From contig NZ_OCMZ01000002.1 in the NCBI RefSeq assembly GCF_900215485.1, forward strand, positions 248,001-312,000: a DNA stretch of 64,000 bases, given 5' to 3'. The notes beneath the pieces were generated by a model that saw nothing but the letters and a program-made list of their open reading frames with translations, did not search any database and was not told the origin of the DNA. The DNA comes from Nitrosovibrio sp. Nv4. Its GTDB lineage: Bacteria > Pseudomonadota > Gammaproteobacteria > Burkholderiales > Nitrosomonadaceae. A program made the translations under genes and the position numbers. Numbering within the stretch: the stretch's first letter is position 1; each line of letters begins with the position of its first letter. Shown here piece after piece: positions 7,471 to 14,139 of the stretch.

Positions 7471-7623
7471 TTAAACGACCGTTTTCAGATAAGGCACTTG
7501 CTTGGCCACGGCGACCGCGCCGACTGCCAGCGCCCCGGCTTTCACCACGCCGGAACCGTACTTCCAACCTAAAAAGATTAAAGCGGCAGGTATTGCCAGC
7601 TTCATGAGTTGCTCTTGATTCAT
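7471..7623 (-). CDS. First late gene: 50-residue membrane protein
   Basis: This short frame begins MNQEQLMKLAIPAALIFLGW, with GAGGAT before the ATG, and ends AVAKQVPYLKTVV. Two hydrophobic stretches (residues 8-20 and 26-40) are split by KYGSG. It is the first gene after the inter-operon terminator. Translating the reverse complement of CRISPR spacer 19 gives AVAKQVPYIKT, nearly identical to its C-terminus, so the gene is real and conserved in related phages. Likely a virion or assembly membrane protein. Confidence 0.75.
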   Translation of the reverse strand: MNQEQLMKLAIPAALIFLGWKYGSGVVKAGALAVGAVAVAKQVPYLKTVV

Positions 7624-7740
7624 ATCCTCAGTCCCCGAAGTTAATAAAGTTCCAAACTTGCACAGCAGGACGAATTAAATCAAAAACATCATGCGATTTG
7701 AATAGACAGTAACCGTTACCGTTACAGGAAAAAGGCAATA
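7624..7740 (-). promoter_or_regulatory. Late operon promoter region
   Basis: The region lies between the bidirectional terminator and the first late gene and must hold the late promoter if the late genes are transcribed separately. It contains GTAACGGTAACGG (minus strand). I cannot point to a convincing consensus promoter, so late transcription may need a phage activator. Confidence 0.3.
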
Positions 7741-7769
7741 AAAAAGCCGGTTTGACCCGGCTTTTTTTT
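7741..7769. terminator. Bidirectional terminator between early and late operons
   Basis: AAAAAGCCGG pairs with CCGGCTTTTT around a 6-base loop, with a T-run on both strands. It lies 20 bases after the stop of the ATPase gene and ends the early transcript. Confidence 0.75.
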
Positions 7770-7788
7770 GAAAAAAATGTGAAAAAAC

Positions 7789-8400
7789 TCAGAATTTGAG
7801 CGTATCGCGGACTATCGAACCATCAGCAGAATTCAGCATCACGAACTGCAAGGGCTTTAATCCGGCAATTTCCGATTCAGCAACTCTCGTTTTTCTGGAC
7901 AGGTAGCGGATATCATCGCCGCTCGATTGCCGGAACAGGACAAAGTAGGAAGCATTCCCCACGGCGGTTTTATCCGCTTCGGCCCATCGCTGACTGATTG
8001 CGTAGATATCGATACCGCGTTTCAAGCCACGGCGAAGCAGCACGCCCCAGTTTCCCGGAGCCTTGCTAGGCGTCGTTACATCAGACAACTCTTCGGCAAT
8101 TGCCACCACCGGCCCGACGAACACACCCGCATTGAATACCGCTTCGGCCCAGGCATCGAACGGTTCTTTCAAATCACCCCGCGCCACAAACCCGACCTTG
8201 TAGTTTTTCGGCGACTCGGCATATCTCAGCAGTTCCGTTACTGTCGTAACCCGCCGCCAGCCTGGCAACCTTGACCACTGGTCTTCAGGGTCCCACGCCA
8301 TGATGCGTTTTTCACCCTTGACGGCTTTTCGCACGTATGCGGTCTTTCCCGACCTGGACGCGCCGCTTACCACTACCAGCTTGCCGTCATTGGTTTTCAT
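7789..8400 (-). CDS. Packaging-type ATPase (FtsK-HerA/A32-like)
   Basis: A 203-residue P-loop protein: Walker A GASRSGKT at residues 13-20, Walker B-like VVAIAEELSD near residue 100, and a sensor-like RGLKRGIDIYAISQR region. Compact ATPases of this type are the genome-packaging signature of tailless double-jelly-roll viruses, and PM2 encodes one. Filamentous phage Zot/pI proteins are larger, with a membrane span that is absent here. It overlaps the upstream gene and ends the early operon. Confidence 0.75.
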   Translation of the reverse strand: MKTNDGKLVVVSGASRSGKTAYVRKAVKGEKRIMAWDPEDQWSRLPGWRRVTTVTELLRYAESPKNYKVGFVARGDLKEPFDAWAEAVFNAGVFVGPVVAIAEELSDVTTPSKAPGNWGVLLRRGLKRGIDIYAISQRWAEADKTAVGNASYFVLFRQSSGDDIRYLSRKTRVAESEIAGLKPLQFVMLNSADGSIVRDTLKF

Positions 8401-8618
8401 TCAGGCAATTTGATTTTATTGCGACGCGCAAAACTAAAGACCGCATTAACCCATCCATACCACATAGCTGAAATTTCATGATCAGCATACCGACTTGGCA
8501 TATCAGGATCACGCTCGAACCGTCTTTTATCGAAAAAATAACCGTTGATAAAATGCTTCTCAAAAGCCGGACGCTCTACATCCTCGTTATAGTTAACCTT
8601 TTCCTTTTTCTTAGCCAT
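8397..8618 (-). CDS. Small charged phage protein, 73 aa
   Basis: The start at ATG 8618 overlaps the end of the preceding gene. The protein begins MAKKKEKVNYNED, has an aromatic middle (KHFINGYFFDKRRFERD) and a short hydrophobic patch (MWYGWVNAVFSFARR). No family recognised. Its stop overlaps the ATPase start by four bases, so the two may be translated together. Confidence 0.55.
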   Translation of the reverse strand: MAKKKEKVNYNEDVERPAFEKHFINGYFFDKRRFERDPDMPSRYADHEISAMWYGWVNAVFSFARRNKIKLPE

Positions 8619-9120
8619 TGGCACTCCCAAAGTTAGAATCACTCGCCGCTACCGGCGCACCGATTATAACCGTCTTGGCACCTGCCACCTGCCCCGTACC
8701 CGGTACAGGCTTTACCTCGACTTGTCGCACGCCGGATGCCGCCAGATCATGCTTCACGCCCTGGTATGTTGCGAATGCTAGCGGTAACAGCACACACGCG
8801 GCCGCGACCTCTTCCCCGTACCCGTGCGCGACGCCATCCTGCATCCAGCCGTGTTTTTTGCACACGGCCGCAACTGCTTGCGCAGCCGCCGCCGTAGTCT
8901 CTTCGGTATAGATACCGGAGAGCGACGGCAGCGCCGGGCTTGCCACCTTGACGAACATTGCCACCAGCCCGGCGATTTCACCCGCGAGCTTTTCCCCGGC
9001 TTCAGCCGGTGCGGTTTCCGGTACCGTATCGATACCGTCGATTTCGGCCGCACGCGCCCGGAGCGACGCGAAGGCCGCTTCTTTTTCGGATTCCATCCCT
9101 GTATCAGTAACAGTACTCAT
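8611..9120 (-). CDS. Phage protein with helical membrane-like segments
   Basis: A 169-residue, alanine-rich protein with two moderately hydrophobic segments (IAGLVAMFVKVASPALPSL and VAAACVLLPLAFATYQGV) and an extended C-terminus. The N-terminus MSTVTDTG repeats the VTDTG motif seen at the end of the upstream gene, because the DNA carries several copies of a GTATCGGTAACAG-like motif. ATGA coupling joins it to the upstream gene. Function unknown. Confidence 0.5.
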   Translation of the reverse strand: MSTVTDTGMESEKEAAFASLRARAAEIDGIDTVPETAPAEAGEKLAGEIAGLVAMFVKVASPALPSLSGIYTEETTAAAAQAVAAVCKKHGWMQDGVAHGYGEEVAAACVLLPLAFATYQGVKHDLAASGVRQVEVKPVPGTGQVAGAKTVIIGAPVAASDSNFGSANG

Positions 9121-9437
9121 CCTGTCACCCCGAATATTTCCAGCGCCGACGCCTTGCCGCTTTTTTTAGGGCCCGGCACTGTATCAGGTACCGTTACAGG
9201 AATTTCCGACCCTGTATCGGTAACAGTACCCGGACGGCGAACATGCGGATATTTTTTGTAAAAAGCTTCCACACGCTCGCGGTCTACCTCGTTCCTTCCC
9301 CCTATACGCTTTTGCTGATGGCAACGGGCATCACAGTACCCAAACGGATCGCCGTTTTTATCCTCAGTAATCCGCATTCCATCTTTCGTTCCACACGTTT
9401 CACAGTCAATACGCCCCAACAAATCACCCTTCGCCAT
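9117..9437 (-). CDS. Phage zinc-ribbon-like protein
   Basis: A 106-residue protein with four cysteines arranged as CETCGTKDG and, about 19 residues later, CDARCHQQKR, a plausible zinc ribbon at residues 12-40. It is followed by a basic helical region and a valine/threonine-proline tail (VTDTGSEIPVTVPDTVPGP). It could bind DNA or assist replication, as it lies in the operon with the Rep gene. The ATG overlaps the previous frame by 14 bases, with AAGGAG upstream. Confidence 0.55.
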   Translation of the reverse strand: MAKGDLLGRIDCETCGTKDGMRITEDKNGDPFGYCDARCHQQKRIGGRNEVDRERVEAFYKKYPHVRRPGTVTDTGSEIPVTVPDTVPGPKKSGKASALEIFGVTG

Positions 9438-9627
9438 TTTTCTTAAGCTCCTTAATGTCGTTCCGCGCCTGGATCAAATCCTTTTCAACGGCATATAGCT
9501 CCCGGTCTATTTCATCCGATTTCTGTATTAGCAAATCTACCAGGACAGCTATTTTTTCCTGTATCCGTAACAGGCTCGCCGCCTTCGCTTCATTTGCTGC
9601 TTTTCTCAACTGCTCTGCTGTTACCAT
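9424..9627 (-). CDS. Small coiled-coil phage protein
   Basis: A 67-residue, almost fully helical protein with heptad-like leucine/isoleucine spacing (IAVLVDLLIQKSDEIDREL). The ATG overlaps the upstream stop as TAATG, showing tight translational coupling. No function can be assigned beyond likely oligomerisation. Confidence 0.5.
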   Translation of the reverse strand: MVTAEQLRKAANEAKAASLLRIQEKIAVLVDLLIQKSDEIDRELYAVEKDLIQARNDIKELKKNGEG

Positions 9628-10229
9628 TATTGCCCTCTGCATAATTTAGCCAGCTCAACAAGCCATACCGCGAACGCGGCCGGCGTAGCTTCTCTTTCCG
9701 TTTTTGTGATTTCGGGACGCCACCCCAAATCACCCTTATGGAGACGGCTACCGTCTCTTCGCCGGCCGGATGTGCCGCAAACATGGCTTGCTTCGCCCAG
9801 GGCGAGCGGCATGATTGGCAGTTTTTTTGAATTACAACCGACGATATAAAGAAAGGTAGATTTTTCGGCTCTATGACCAAACCATCTTTGGGAGATTGGC
9901 AGTGTCCACCCGCCCCATTTATCCATTCCACATGAAGGCGAAGGGAGTCCGGCTACCGGCCAAAGCAATGACGCGGATGGATGCTCAAGCACCCCGCCAA
10001 ATGTCCGCACTTGATCGACAGCCCACAGCGCCAGCGCTTTTTCATCCGGTCTCGGATTAGCCAGTTTTCTTAGCCGTCCCCATGCACGGCATGGAGGATG
10101 CGCAACGATTGGTTGACCACCGGACCAACGCCTTGCATCACGCTCGATGTCCCACACATCGCAATCAGTCAGAGTTTTATAGACGCTGTCTTTTCTGGCG
10201 AACAACACGGCTACACTTGGCGTTTCCAT
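9627..10229 (-). CDS. HPPC-motif phage protein, methyltransferase-like
   Basis: A 200-residue protein starting at the TAATG junction with rep. It contains VAHPPCRAWG, recalling the PPC catalytic loop of cytosine-5 methyltransferases, then LEHPSASLLW and a conserved tail (KGDLGWRPEITKTERE). It lacks an obvious FxGxG AdoMet motif, so it may be a diverged or inactive relative, or another base-modifying or nucleotide-binding enzyme. Similar stand-alone genes occur in tailed phages as far as I recall. Its position directly after rep suggests a role in DNA protection or replication. Confidence 0.5.
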   Translation of the reverse strand: METPSVAVLFARKDSVYKTLTDCDVWDIERDARRWSGGQPIVAHPPCRAWGRLRKLANPRPDEKALALWAVDQVRTFGGVLEHPSASLLWPVAGLPSPSCGMDKWGGWTLPISQRWFGHRAEKSTFLYIVGCNSKKLPIMPLALGEASHVCGTSGRRRDGSRLHKGDLGWRPEITKTEREATPAAFAVWLVELAKLCRGQ

Positions 10230-11512
10230 TAGTGATATACCCATGGTTCGCACCCGTCAGGTTTTTGAATGAACCAGCCGCGGCTCGTTTTTGGCCTTTT
10301 GCTCAGATGTTCGATGTACTCATCCAGCGACTGCTGTTCACCAGCTGCACAGTAGCCAGCTGCATACATCAGCAGATCAGCTCTTGCATCACGATCCAGT
10401 ACTACCTTCCATTGCTCCGGAGTCAGCCGCCCTACCCTTTCCTCTACTGGCAGTGCGTCATCTGACAATTCCGCATCGTCAATTTCTTGCAAATCGAATG
10501 CCTTTTTGAGACCCGGCGACCACGTGAGCAACCGTTTCCCGTGAAATGCGACCGCAAATTCCTTGAATCTCTCAGCCGCCCAGGCATTGCCTTCCCCGGC
10601 CAGCTGTAAGAGACCAAAAGGCTTGTAGCGGCCATCCATCAAACCCTGCTTGGAATGCGCACGGACCAGTTCAGAGGTGAGGCCCCAGTGCTCTTCACGC
10701 CCGTATTTCGTGATGTAGTCGGCTGCATCCGCACCGCCGCGCATATCAAACGCCCGTTCCATCAGATCAGTTACCTGCGAGCGATCTGATAACCCTTTTT
10801 TAAGCAGGATGCGAACCCACTCACATTTCAGCCGCTCTTGCTGAAACGCGGTTACTTCTTTTTTGGTCAAAACGACCATGTGAACATGTGGATGCCAGCC
10901 GTTTGCGATCCCGTAGGTAACCTCAAGCGCCGTGATGGCGCCGATACAACCTGCCTCACCTTCCTTTCCATCCTTTTTTCCAAGGATTGTTTTCCAGGTG
11001 ACACAGTTCTTAAAGCTTTGCCGTGCATCATCGAATTTTTTTAGCATTTCCGGCAGCGGCTCATCCGCATGATGCGAGAACGTGAGCGTGACCAGGTGCG
11101 CCTGACCACCGCCCTGGATGTGCTGCACCATTGCCTTCGAGGCTTCCTTGCGCCGTGCTTCCGCGATATTTTGCGCACAGACTGGACACATCCAGCCGGA
11201 ACCGCACGTAGTCAGGCCGGAAAGCCGTGCCCTGGTACCGTCAGCCGCCCGGTATACGGCCACGCCGTCACCGGCAATAGACCGTCCGCAGTGCACGACC
11301 CGGTATTTTTGCTTTGGATTTCCGGTCCTTTCCCAGAGCAGTCCCGCCGCTACCCTTTGCAGCCCCTGCCGGATTTTTTTGGAAGTGATAAAACTCTGTA
11401 AATCCCGTATGTTATCTTTGGAATGTAGCGATTTCGCCTTACTACCAAGAATATTAGGGACCGCTGGTTTTGATGGTGGATACTTGGCGTAAAAATCGAT
11501 TTCGGCGCTCAT
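10229..11512 (-). CDS. rep: Rolling-circle replication initiator (HUH, Rep_1-like)
   Basis: A 427-residue protein starting at ATG 11512, which overlaps the preceding stop (ATGA). All landmarks of an HUH nuclease are present: motif 1 HLVTLTFSHH, motif 2 GWHPHVHMVV with the metal-binding HxH, and motif 3 ADYITKYGREE with the catalytic tyrosine and lysine. A zinc knuckle CGSGWMCPVCAQNIAEARR precedes them, as in Rep_1/pC194-type proteins. It would nick the origin on the circular phage genome and start rolling-circle synthesis. PM2 encodes a comparable initiator. The origin is not obvious. Confidence 0.85.
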   Translation of the reverse strand: MSAEIDFYAKYPPSKPAVPNILGSKAKSLHSKDNIRDLQSFITSKKIRQGLQRVAAGLLWERTGNPKQKYRVVHCGRSIAGDGVAVYRAADGTRARLSGLTTCGSGWMCPVCAQNIAEARRKEASKAMVQHIQGGGQAHLVTLTFSHHADEPLPEMLKKFDDARQSFKNCVTWKTILGKKDGKEGEAGCIGAITALEVTYGIANGWHPHVHMVVLTKKEVTAFQQERLKCEWVRILLKKGLSDRSQVTDLMERAFDMRGGADAADYITKYGREEHWGLTSELVRAHSKQGLMDGRYKPFGLLQLAGEGNAWAAERFKEFAVAFHGKRLLTWSPGLKKAFDLQEIDDAELSDDALPVEERVGRLTPEQWKVVLDRDARADLLMYAAGYCAAGEQQSLDEYIEHLSKRPKTSRGWFIQKPDGCEPWVYH

Positions 11513-11673
11513 AGCGTGACCACAAAAAAAACGGCAGTGCCCCAAAGCACCGCCGCCAGTCCCACAACAAACACCTTCGCTGCCCGTTTGCGGCACCGCT
11601 TAGCCTTGCGTTCCCGCACTATCGCTTCCCGGATAGCGCGGTACCGTTTTATGGAGCCAGGGGCGTACATCAT
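11509..11673 (-). CDS. Basic single-span phage membrane protein, 54 aa
   Basis: A 54-residue protein beginning MMYAPGSIKRYRAIREAI, with a strongly basic stretch (RERKAKRCRKRAAK) and one membrane span (VFVVGLAAVLWGTAVFFVV) ending in TL. Its ATG follows the previous stop by two bases and its stop overlaps the rep start, so it is clearly part of the early operon. Function unknown. Confidence 0.6.
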   Translation of the reverse strand: MMYAPGSIKRYRAIREAIVRERKAKRCRKRAAKVFVVGLAAVLWGTAVFFVVTL

Positions 11674-11675
11674 GG

Positions 11676-11912
11676 CTATGCCGCCCTTCTCTGCTCGAAA
11701 CCCGCCAGCAAGCGGCTTTTGGCGACTGCCATTTCATGCGCTTCCAGCAGCTGCCCAATTTCGTGATAGGTCATTGCCAACGTGGTAGCAGATAGCTTTA
11801 CGGGCAGCTCGCACGTGCTGATAGTCGCTTGGACGGCAGTTACGAGACGCGCGATCTCTTCCAGAGTCTCCTGACAATTTTTCAGGGACTCGACTTGTTT
11901 AGGGGTGAGCAT
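11676..11912 (-). CDS. First early gene, small helical phage protein
   Basis: I choose ATG 11912 because GGAGAAC lies directly upstream and the promoter at 12011-12040 fits a short leader. The 78-residue product (MLTPKQVESLKNCQETL) is helical with two cysteines and a basic end (GFEQRRAA). It opens the early operon that includes rep and the ATPase gene. No family recognised. Confidence 0.6.
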   Translation of the reverse strand: MLTPKQVESLKNCQETLEEIARLVTAVQATISTCELPVKLSATTLAMTYHEIGQLLEAHEMAVAKSRLLAGFEQRRAA

Positions 11913-12010
11913 TTTGTTCTCCGTTTTGGTTTGGATTGGTGCCCCTGCCCGGCCCTCCCGCAACCAAGGGAGGAAGGCCCAAACGGGAAAACCGGGTAGG
12001 GACGGAGAGA

Positions 12011-12040
12011 AGAATAGTCCCAAATGTTGGGACATGTCAA
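12011..12040 (-). promoter_or_regulatory. Early (leftward) promoter with operator
   Basis: On the minus strand TTGACA (12035-12040) and TATTCT (12011-12016) are separated by 18 bases. Between them lies the inverted repeat GTCCCAACATTTGGGAC, a likely operator. A repressor bound there would shut the early operon. Confidence 0.7.
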
Positions 12041-12055
12041 CTGGTGTCACCCCTA

Positions 12056-12084
12056 TTGCACGTCTTAGACTTTGGGACTATAAA
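12056..12084 (+). promoter_or_regulatory. Regulator (rightward) promoter with operator
   Basis: TTGCAC (12056-12061), a 17-base spacer, then TATAAA (12079-12084). TTTGGGACTA (12071-12080) overlaps the -10 box and is the exact inverse of TAGTCCCAAA at 12015-12024, suggesting autoregulation by the same protein. Confidence 0.7.
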
Positions 12085-12134
12085 GACAGGGCGACCCTAC
12101 TACCCAAAAGACTATGCAAAAAGGAGACAACACG

Positions 12135-12563
12135 ATGAAAAAGACGATGAAAACGACCGCTGATTTTCTAGACGACTTGAAGATTAAATATGAGTTGCCA
12201 TCTGACTATGCGATAGCAAAACGATTGAACATGCACCGCCAGCAGGTAAGCAAATATCGGACTTGCAAATTCACCTTTGATGATGAAACAGCTATCAAAA
12301 TCGCCCATGAACTGGGCGTAAATGAGGCCTACGTCATGGCGTGCATGAACGCCCAACGTGCAAAGGAGGAGAACGTAAAAAAGGCGTGGGAAAAGGCAGC
12401 GAAACTACTCGGAGGCGTTGCGGCAGGCGTGGCCATAATGACCAGCCCGGTATTGGGAATTGACTTGGAAGCCGCGCCCCTATTGGCTCTGACGACAGCA
12501 AGCGAAAGTACTCTGTATATTATGTTAAATTGGCTGTGGATGACTGAGCCGAACTCTAACTGA
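12135..12563 (+). CDS. Lysogeny regulator, DUF3693-type HTH, frame crosses the att core
   Basis: I start at ATG 12135 (MKKTMKTTADFLDDLK) because AAAAAGGAG precedes it; the ATG at 12114 has none. Residues 10-60 form an HTH (DYAIAKRLNMHRQQVSKYR, then AIKIAHELGVNEAYVMACM). A helical linker and hydrophobic segments follow (AAKLLGGVAAGVAIMTSPV, APLLALTTASES). This matches DUF3693-type proteins of filamentous phages as I know them. The att core 12514-12531 encodes YIMLN, so the lysogen form ends WLWMTEPNSN. The excised circle would encode about 160 residues ending with a phage-encoded hydrophobic tail. Likely repressor of the TTGGGAC operators upstream. Confidence 0.75.
   Translation: MKKTMKTTADFLDDLKIKYELPSDYAIAKRLNMHRQQVSKYRTCKFTFDDETAIKIAHELGVNEAYVMACMNAQRAKEENVKKAWEKAAKLLGGVAAGVAIMTSPVLGIDLEAAPLLALTTASESTLYIMLNWLWMTEPNSN
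12503..12530 (+). repeat. Right dif-like site with phage-derived XerC arm
   Basis: The centre TGTATA and XerD arm TTATGTTAAAT equal the left dif, but the XerC arm (CGAAAGTACTC) is far from consensus. That is expected if this arm came from the phage attP. Exact identity with the left site covers 12514-12531. Confidence 0.8.
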
Positions 12564-12567
12564 CCTC

Positions 12568-12771
12568 TTACTCCTTCTTTTCTTCTCCTCCTGTAAAAGC
12601 AGGCCATTTCACAAATGCAAAAACCCACAACAGTATCAGAATGCCTCCGGGGACCAGTGCGATTAATGACAATGCCGGCTTAAAACCTGCCCTCTTGTAA
12701 ATTCTCCAGAATGGTACGACGAAAAAAATTATGGACGCTATTAGCCATTGCATGACGCCAACTTCACTCAT
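12568..12771 (-). CDS. Small inner-membrane protein
   Basis: The start at ATG 12771 follows GGGAGG. The 67-residue product has two membrane spans (MQWLIASIIFFVVPFW and LIALVPGGILILLWVFAF) and an acidic/basic end (GGEEKKE). It is the first host gene right of the prophage. No function assigned. Confidence 0.6.
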   Translation of the reverse strand: MSEVGVMQWLIASIIFFVVPFWRIYKRAGFKPALSLIALVPGGILILLWVFAFVKWPAFTGGEEKKE

Positions 12772-13033
12772 ATAACCTCCCATATAGTTAATCAGCAACT
12801 TTGAAGATGCCGAGTATAATGAGATCCTCTCCCTATGCCTAAAATATCCGGTAACCGGTTTATTTATAGGTTAAGCAGGTTTTTATGCAATTCCCGAAAA
12901 TGTGGTATGGATGGTATCCTGGGGCCATCTATTTTTTATTGAAGCAGCGCGGGAATTTTTGTGTGCGTTTTCGTGCGCAGTCCTGTTTTCGCGGATAATG
13001 GCAAGTTCGAGTCTAAAACCAGAATCCATTGCC

Positions 13034-13759
13034 ATGCATCTCTCAATTATCATCCCGGCCTTTAATGAAGAGCGCTTGATTGAGCAGTGCTTACAGTCCG
13101 TTTACGCATCTCTCGCCACAAATAGTCAGCCTGGTTTTACATCGGAAATCATCGTCGTTGACAACAACTCCACCGACAACACGGCCAACCTGGCAAGGCA
13201 GGCAGGTGCACGGGTCGTTTTTGAACCGGTCAACCAGATTGGCCGCGCGCGCAATGCCGGCGCAGCTGAGGCAACCGGTGACTGGCTGCTGTTTGTAGAT
13301 GCGGACAGTATTTTAAATCCCGAATTGCTTGCCGATATCTTGCAGCTCATCGAAGGTGGTAAATACGTGGGTTGCGGCAGCGCAATACGAATGGAAGGAT
13401 TGCCATGGTGGGCGGACGGAGTATTGAAACTGTGGACGGTGACGTCAGTAATGTTTCGTTGGGCGGCAGGTGCGCTGGTCGTATCCCGCAGTGATGCATT
13501 TCGTGATGTCGGCGGCTTTGACCAGGAACTGTACGCTGCTGATGAAGTAACCTTGAGTCAGAAACTGAAGAAATGGGGACAGCAGCGCGGCCTTCAATTT
13601 GTTATTTTGACAAAACATCCGCTGGAATCCTCCGCGCGCAAGGTGCAGCTGTATTCGGGACGCGAGATTGCCGGTCAGATTCTGCGCGTTCTTTTGCGCC
13701 CACGCCGGACATTGCAAGACAAGAAACATCTATCAGTATGGTATGACGGACGACGTTGA
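13034..13759 (+). CDS. Family 2 glycosyltransferase
   Basis: A GT-A fold glycosyltransferase of about 241 residues: LSIIIPAFNEE at the N-terminus, IIVVDNNSTDNT for nucleotide-sugar binding, the DxD motif in LLFVDADS, and a later GGFDQELYAADE acceptor/catalytic region. The sugar and acceptor are unknown; it could build a cell-surface glycan or glycolipid. I take ATG 13034 as start because family members begin just before this strand; ATG 12998 is an alternative, and neither has a strong ribosome site. Confidence 0.8.
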   Translation: MHLSIIIPAFNEERLIEQCLQSVYASLATNSQPGFTSEIIVVDNNSTDNTANLARQAGARVVFEPVNQIGRARNAGAAEATGDWLLFVDADSILNPELLADILQLIEGGKYVGCGSAIRMEGLPWWADGVLKLWTVTSVMFRWAAGALVVSRSDAFRDVGGFDQELYAADEVTLSQKLKKWGQQRGLQFVILTKHPLESSARKVQLYSGREIAGQILRVLLRPRRTLQDKKHLSVWYDGRR

Positions 13760-13793
13760 GCCAGAATGTGCGAGACAAAGACTCACCGTGCCG

Positions 13794-14030
13794 TTACCAC
13801 AGATCTCCCAGCACCCTGTTGAGCACAAAGAGCAACACAGCGAGCGTAAGCAAGCCCACCAGTTTGCCTCGTTCCTCGGTCATGTGAGCGGACAGCCCAG
13901 ACGTACGGCTGAGGCGGCGGAAGAAATAAAGAGCAACAAAAATGCCCACCACCATGGCTGCGTACAATATCTCCACGTACCCTACATCAAAATACCATTC
14001 ACTTTTGTCCACGCTGATTGTTCCTGTCAT
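13794..14030 (-). CDS. Two-span membrane protein, hypothetical
   Basis: A 78-residue protein with two predicted spans (VEILYAAMVVGIFVALYFF and LVGLLTLAVLLFVLNRVL) joined by a basic loop with an HMTEERGK segment. It converges on the glycosyltransferase gene. Function not recognised. Confidence 0.6.
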   Translation of the reverse strand: MTGTISVDKSEWYFDVGYVEILYAAMVVGIFVALYFFRRLSRTSGLSAHMTEERGKLVGLLTLAVLLFVLNRVLGDLW

Positions 14031-14139
14031 CCTCTTATTGCTGGACCCTATGGACGCACCACGTCCAGCTGTTTAAAACAATGTCGAATATAGCGCGCCC
14101 TACCCCTGAAATCCATGGATTTATGGGGTAATCCGGCGT

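Larger units (their letters stand above)
1755..12531. mobile_element. dif-integrated tailless (PM2/FLiP-lineage) prophage, about 10.8 kb
   Basis: The element lies between two direct 18-base dif cores. It encodes a likely double-jelly-roll capsid protein, a packaging-type ATPase, an HUH replication initiator, several small membrane proteins, lysis genes and two HTH-type regulators. Nothing resembles a tail, portal, terminase, tyrosine or serine integrase, or transposase. The size is close to the roughly 10 kb circular genome of corticovirus PM2. Missing integrase plus dif boundaries imply use of the host XerCD recombinase, as known for CTX-type filamentous phages and other Xer-exploiting elements. 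Genes are tightly packed with ATGA/TAATG couplings and look intact, so the phage may be functional. Family placement is inferred from protein resemblance alone. Confidence 0.8.

Noticed and set aside
7789-8400. Filamentous-phage Zot/pI protein
   Set aside because: No membrane span and small size; the capsid gene and lysis genes fit a tailless phage better.
1755-12531. Integrase, transposase or tRNA attachment site
   Set aside because: None is visible; dif cores explain integration.
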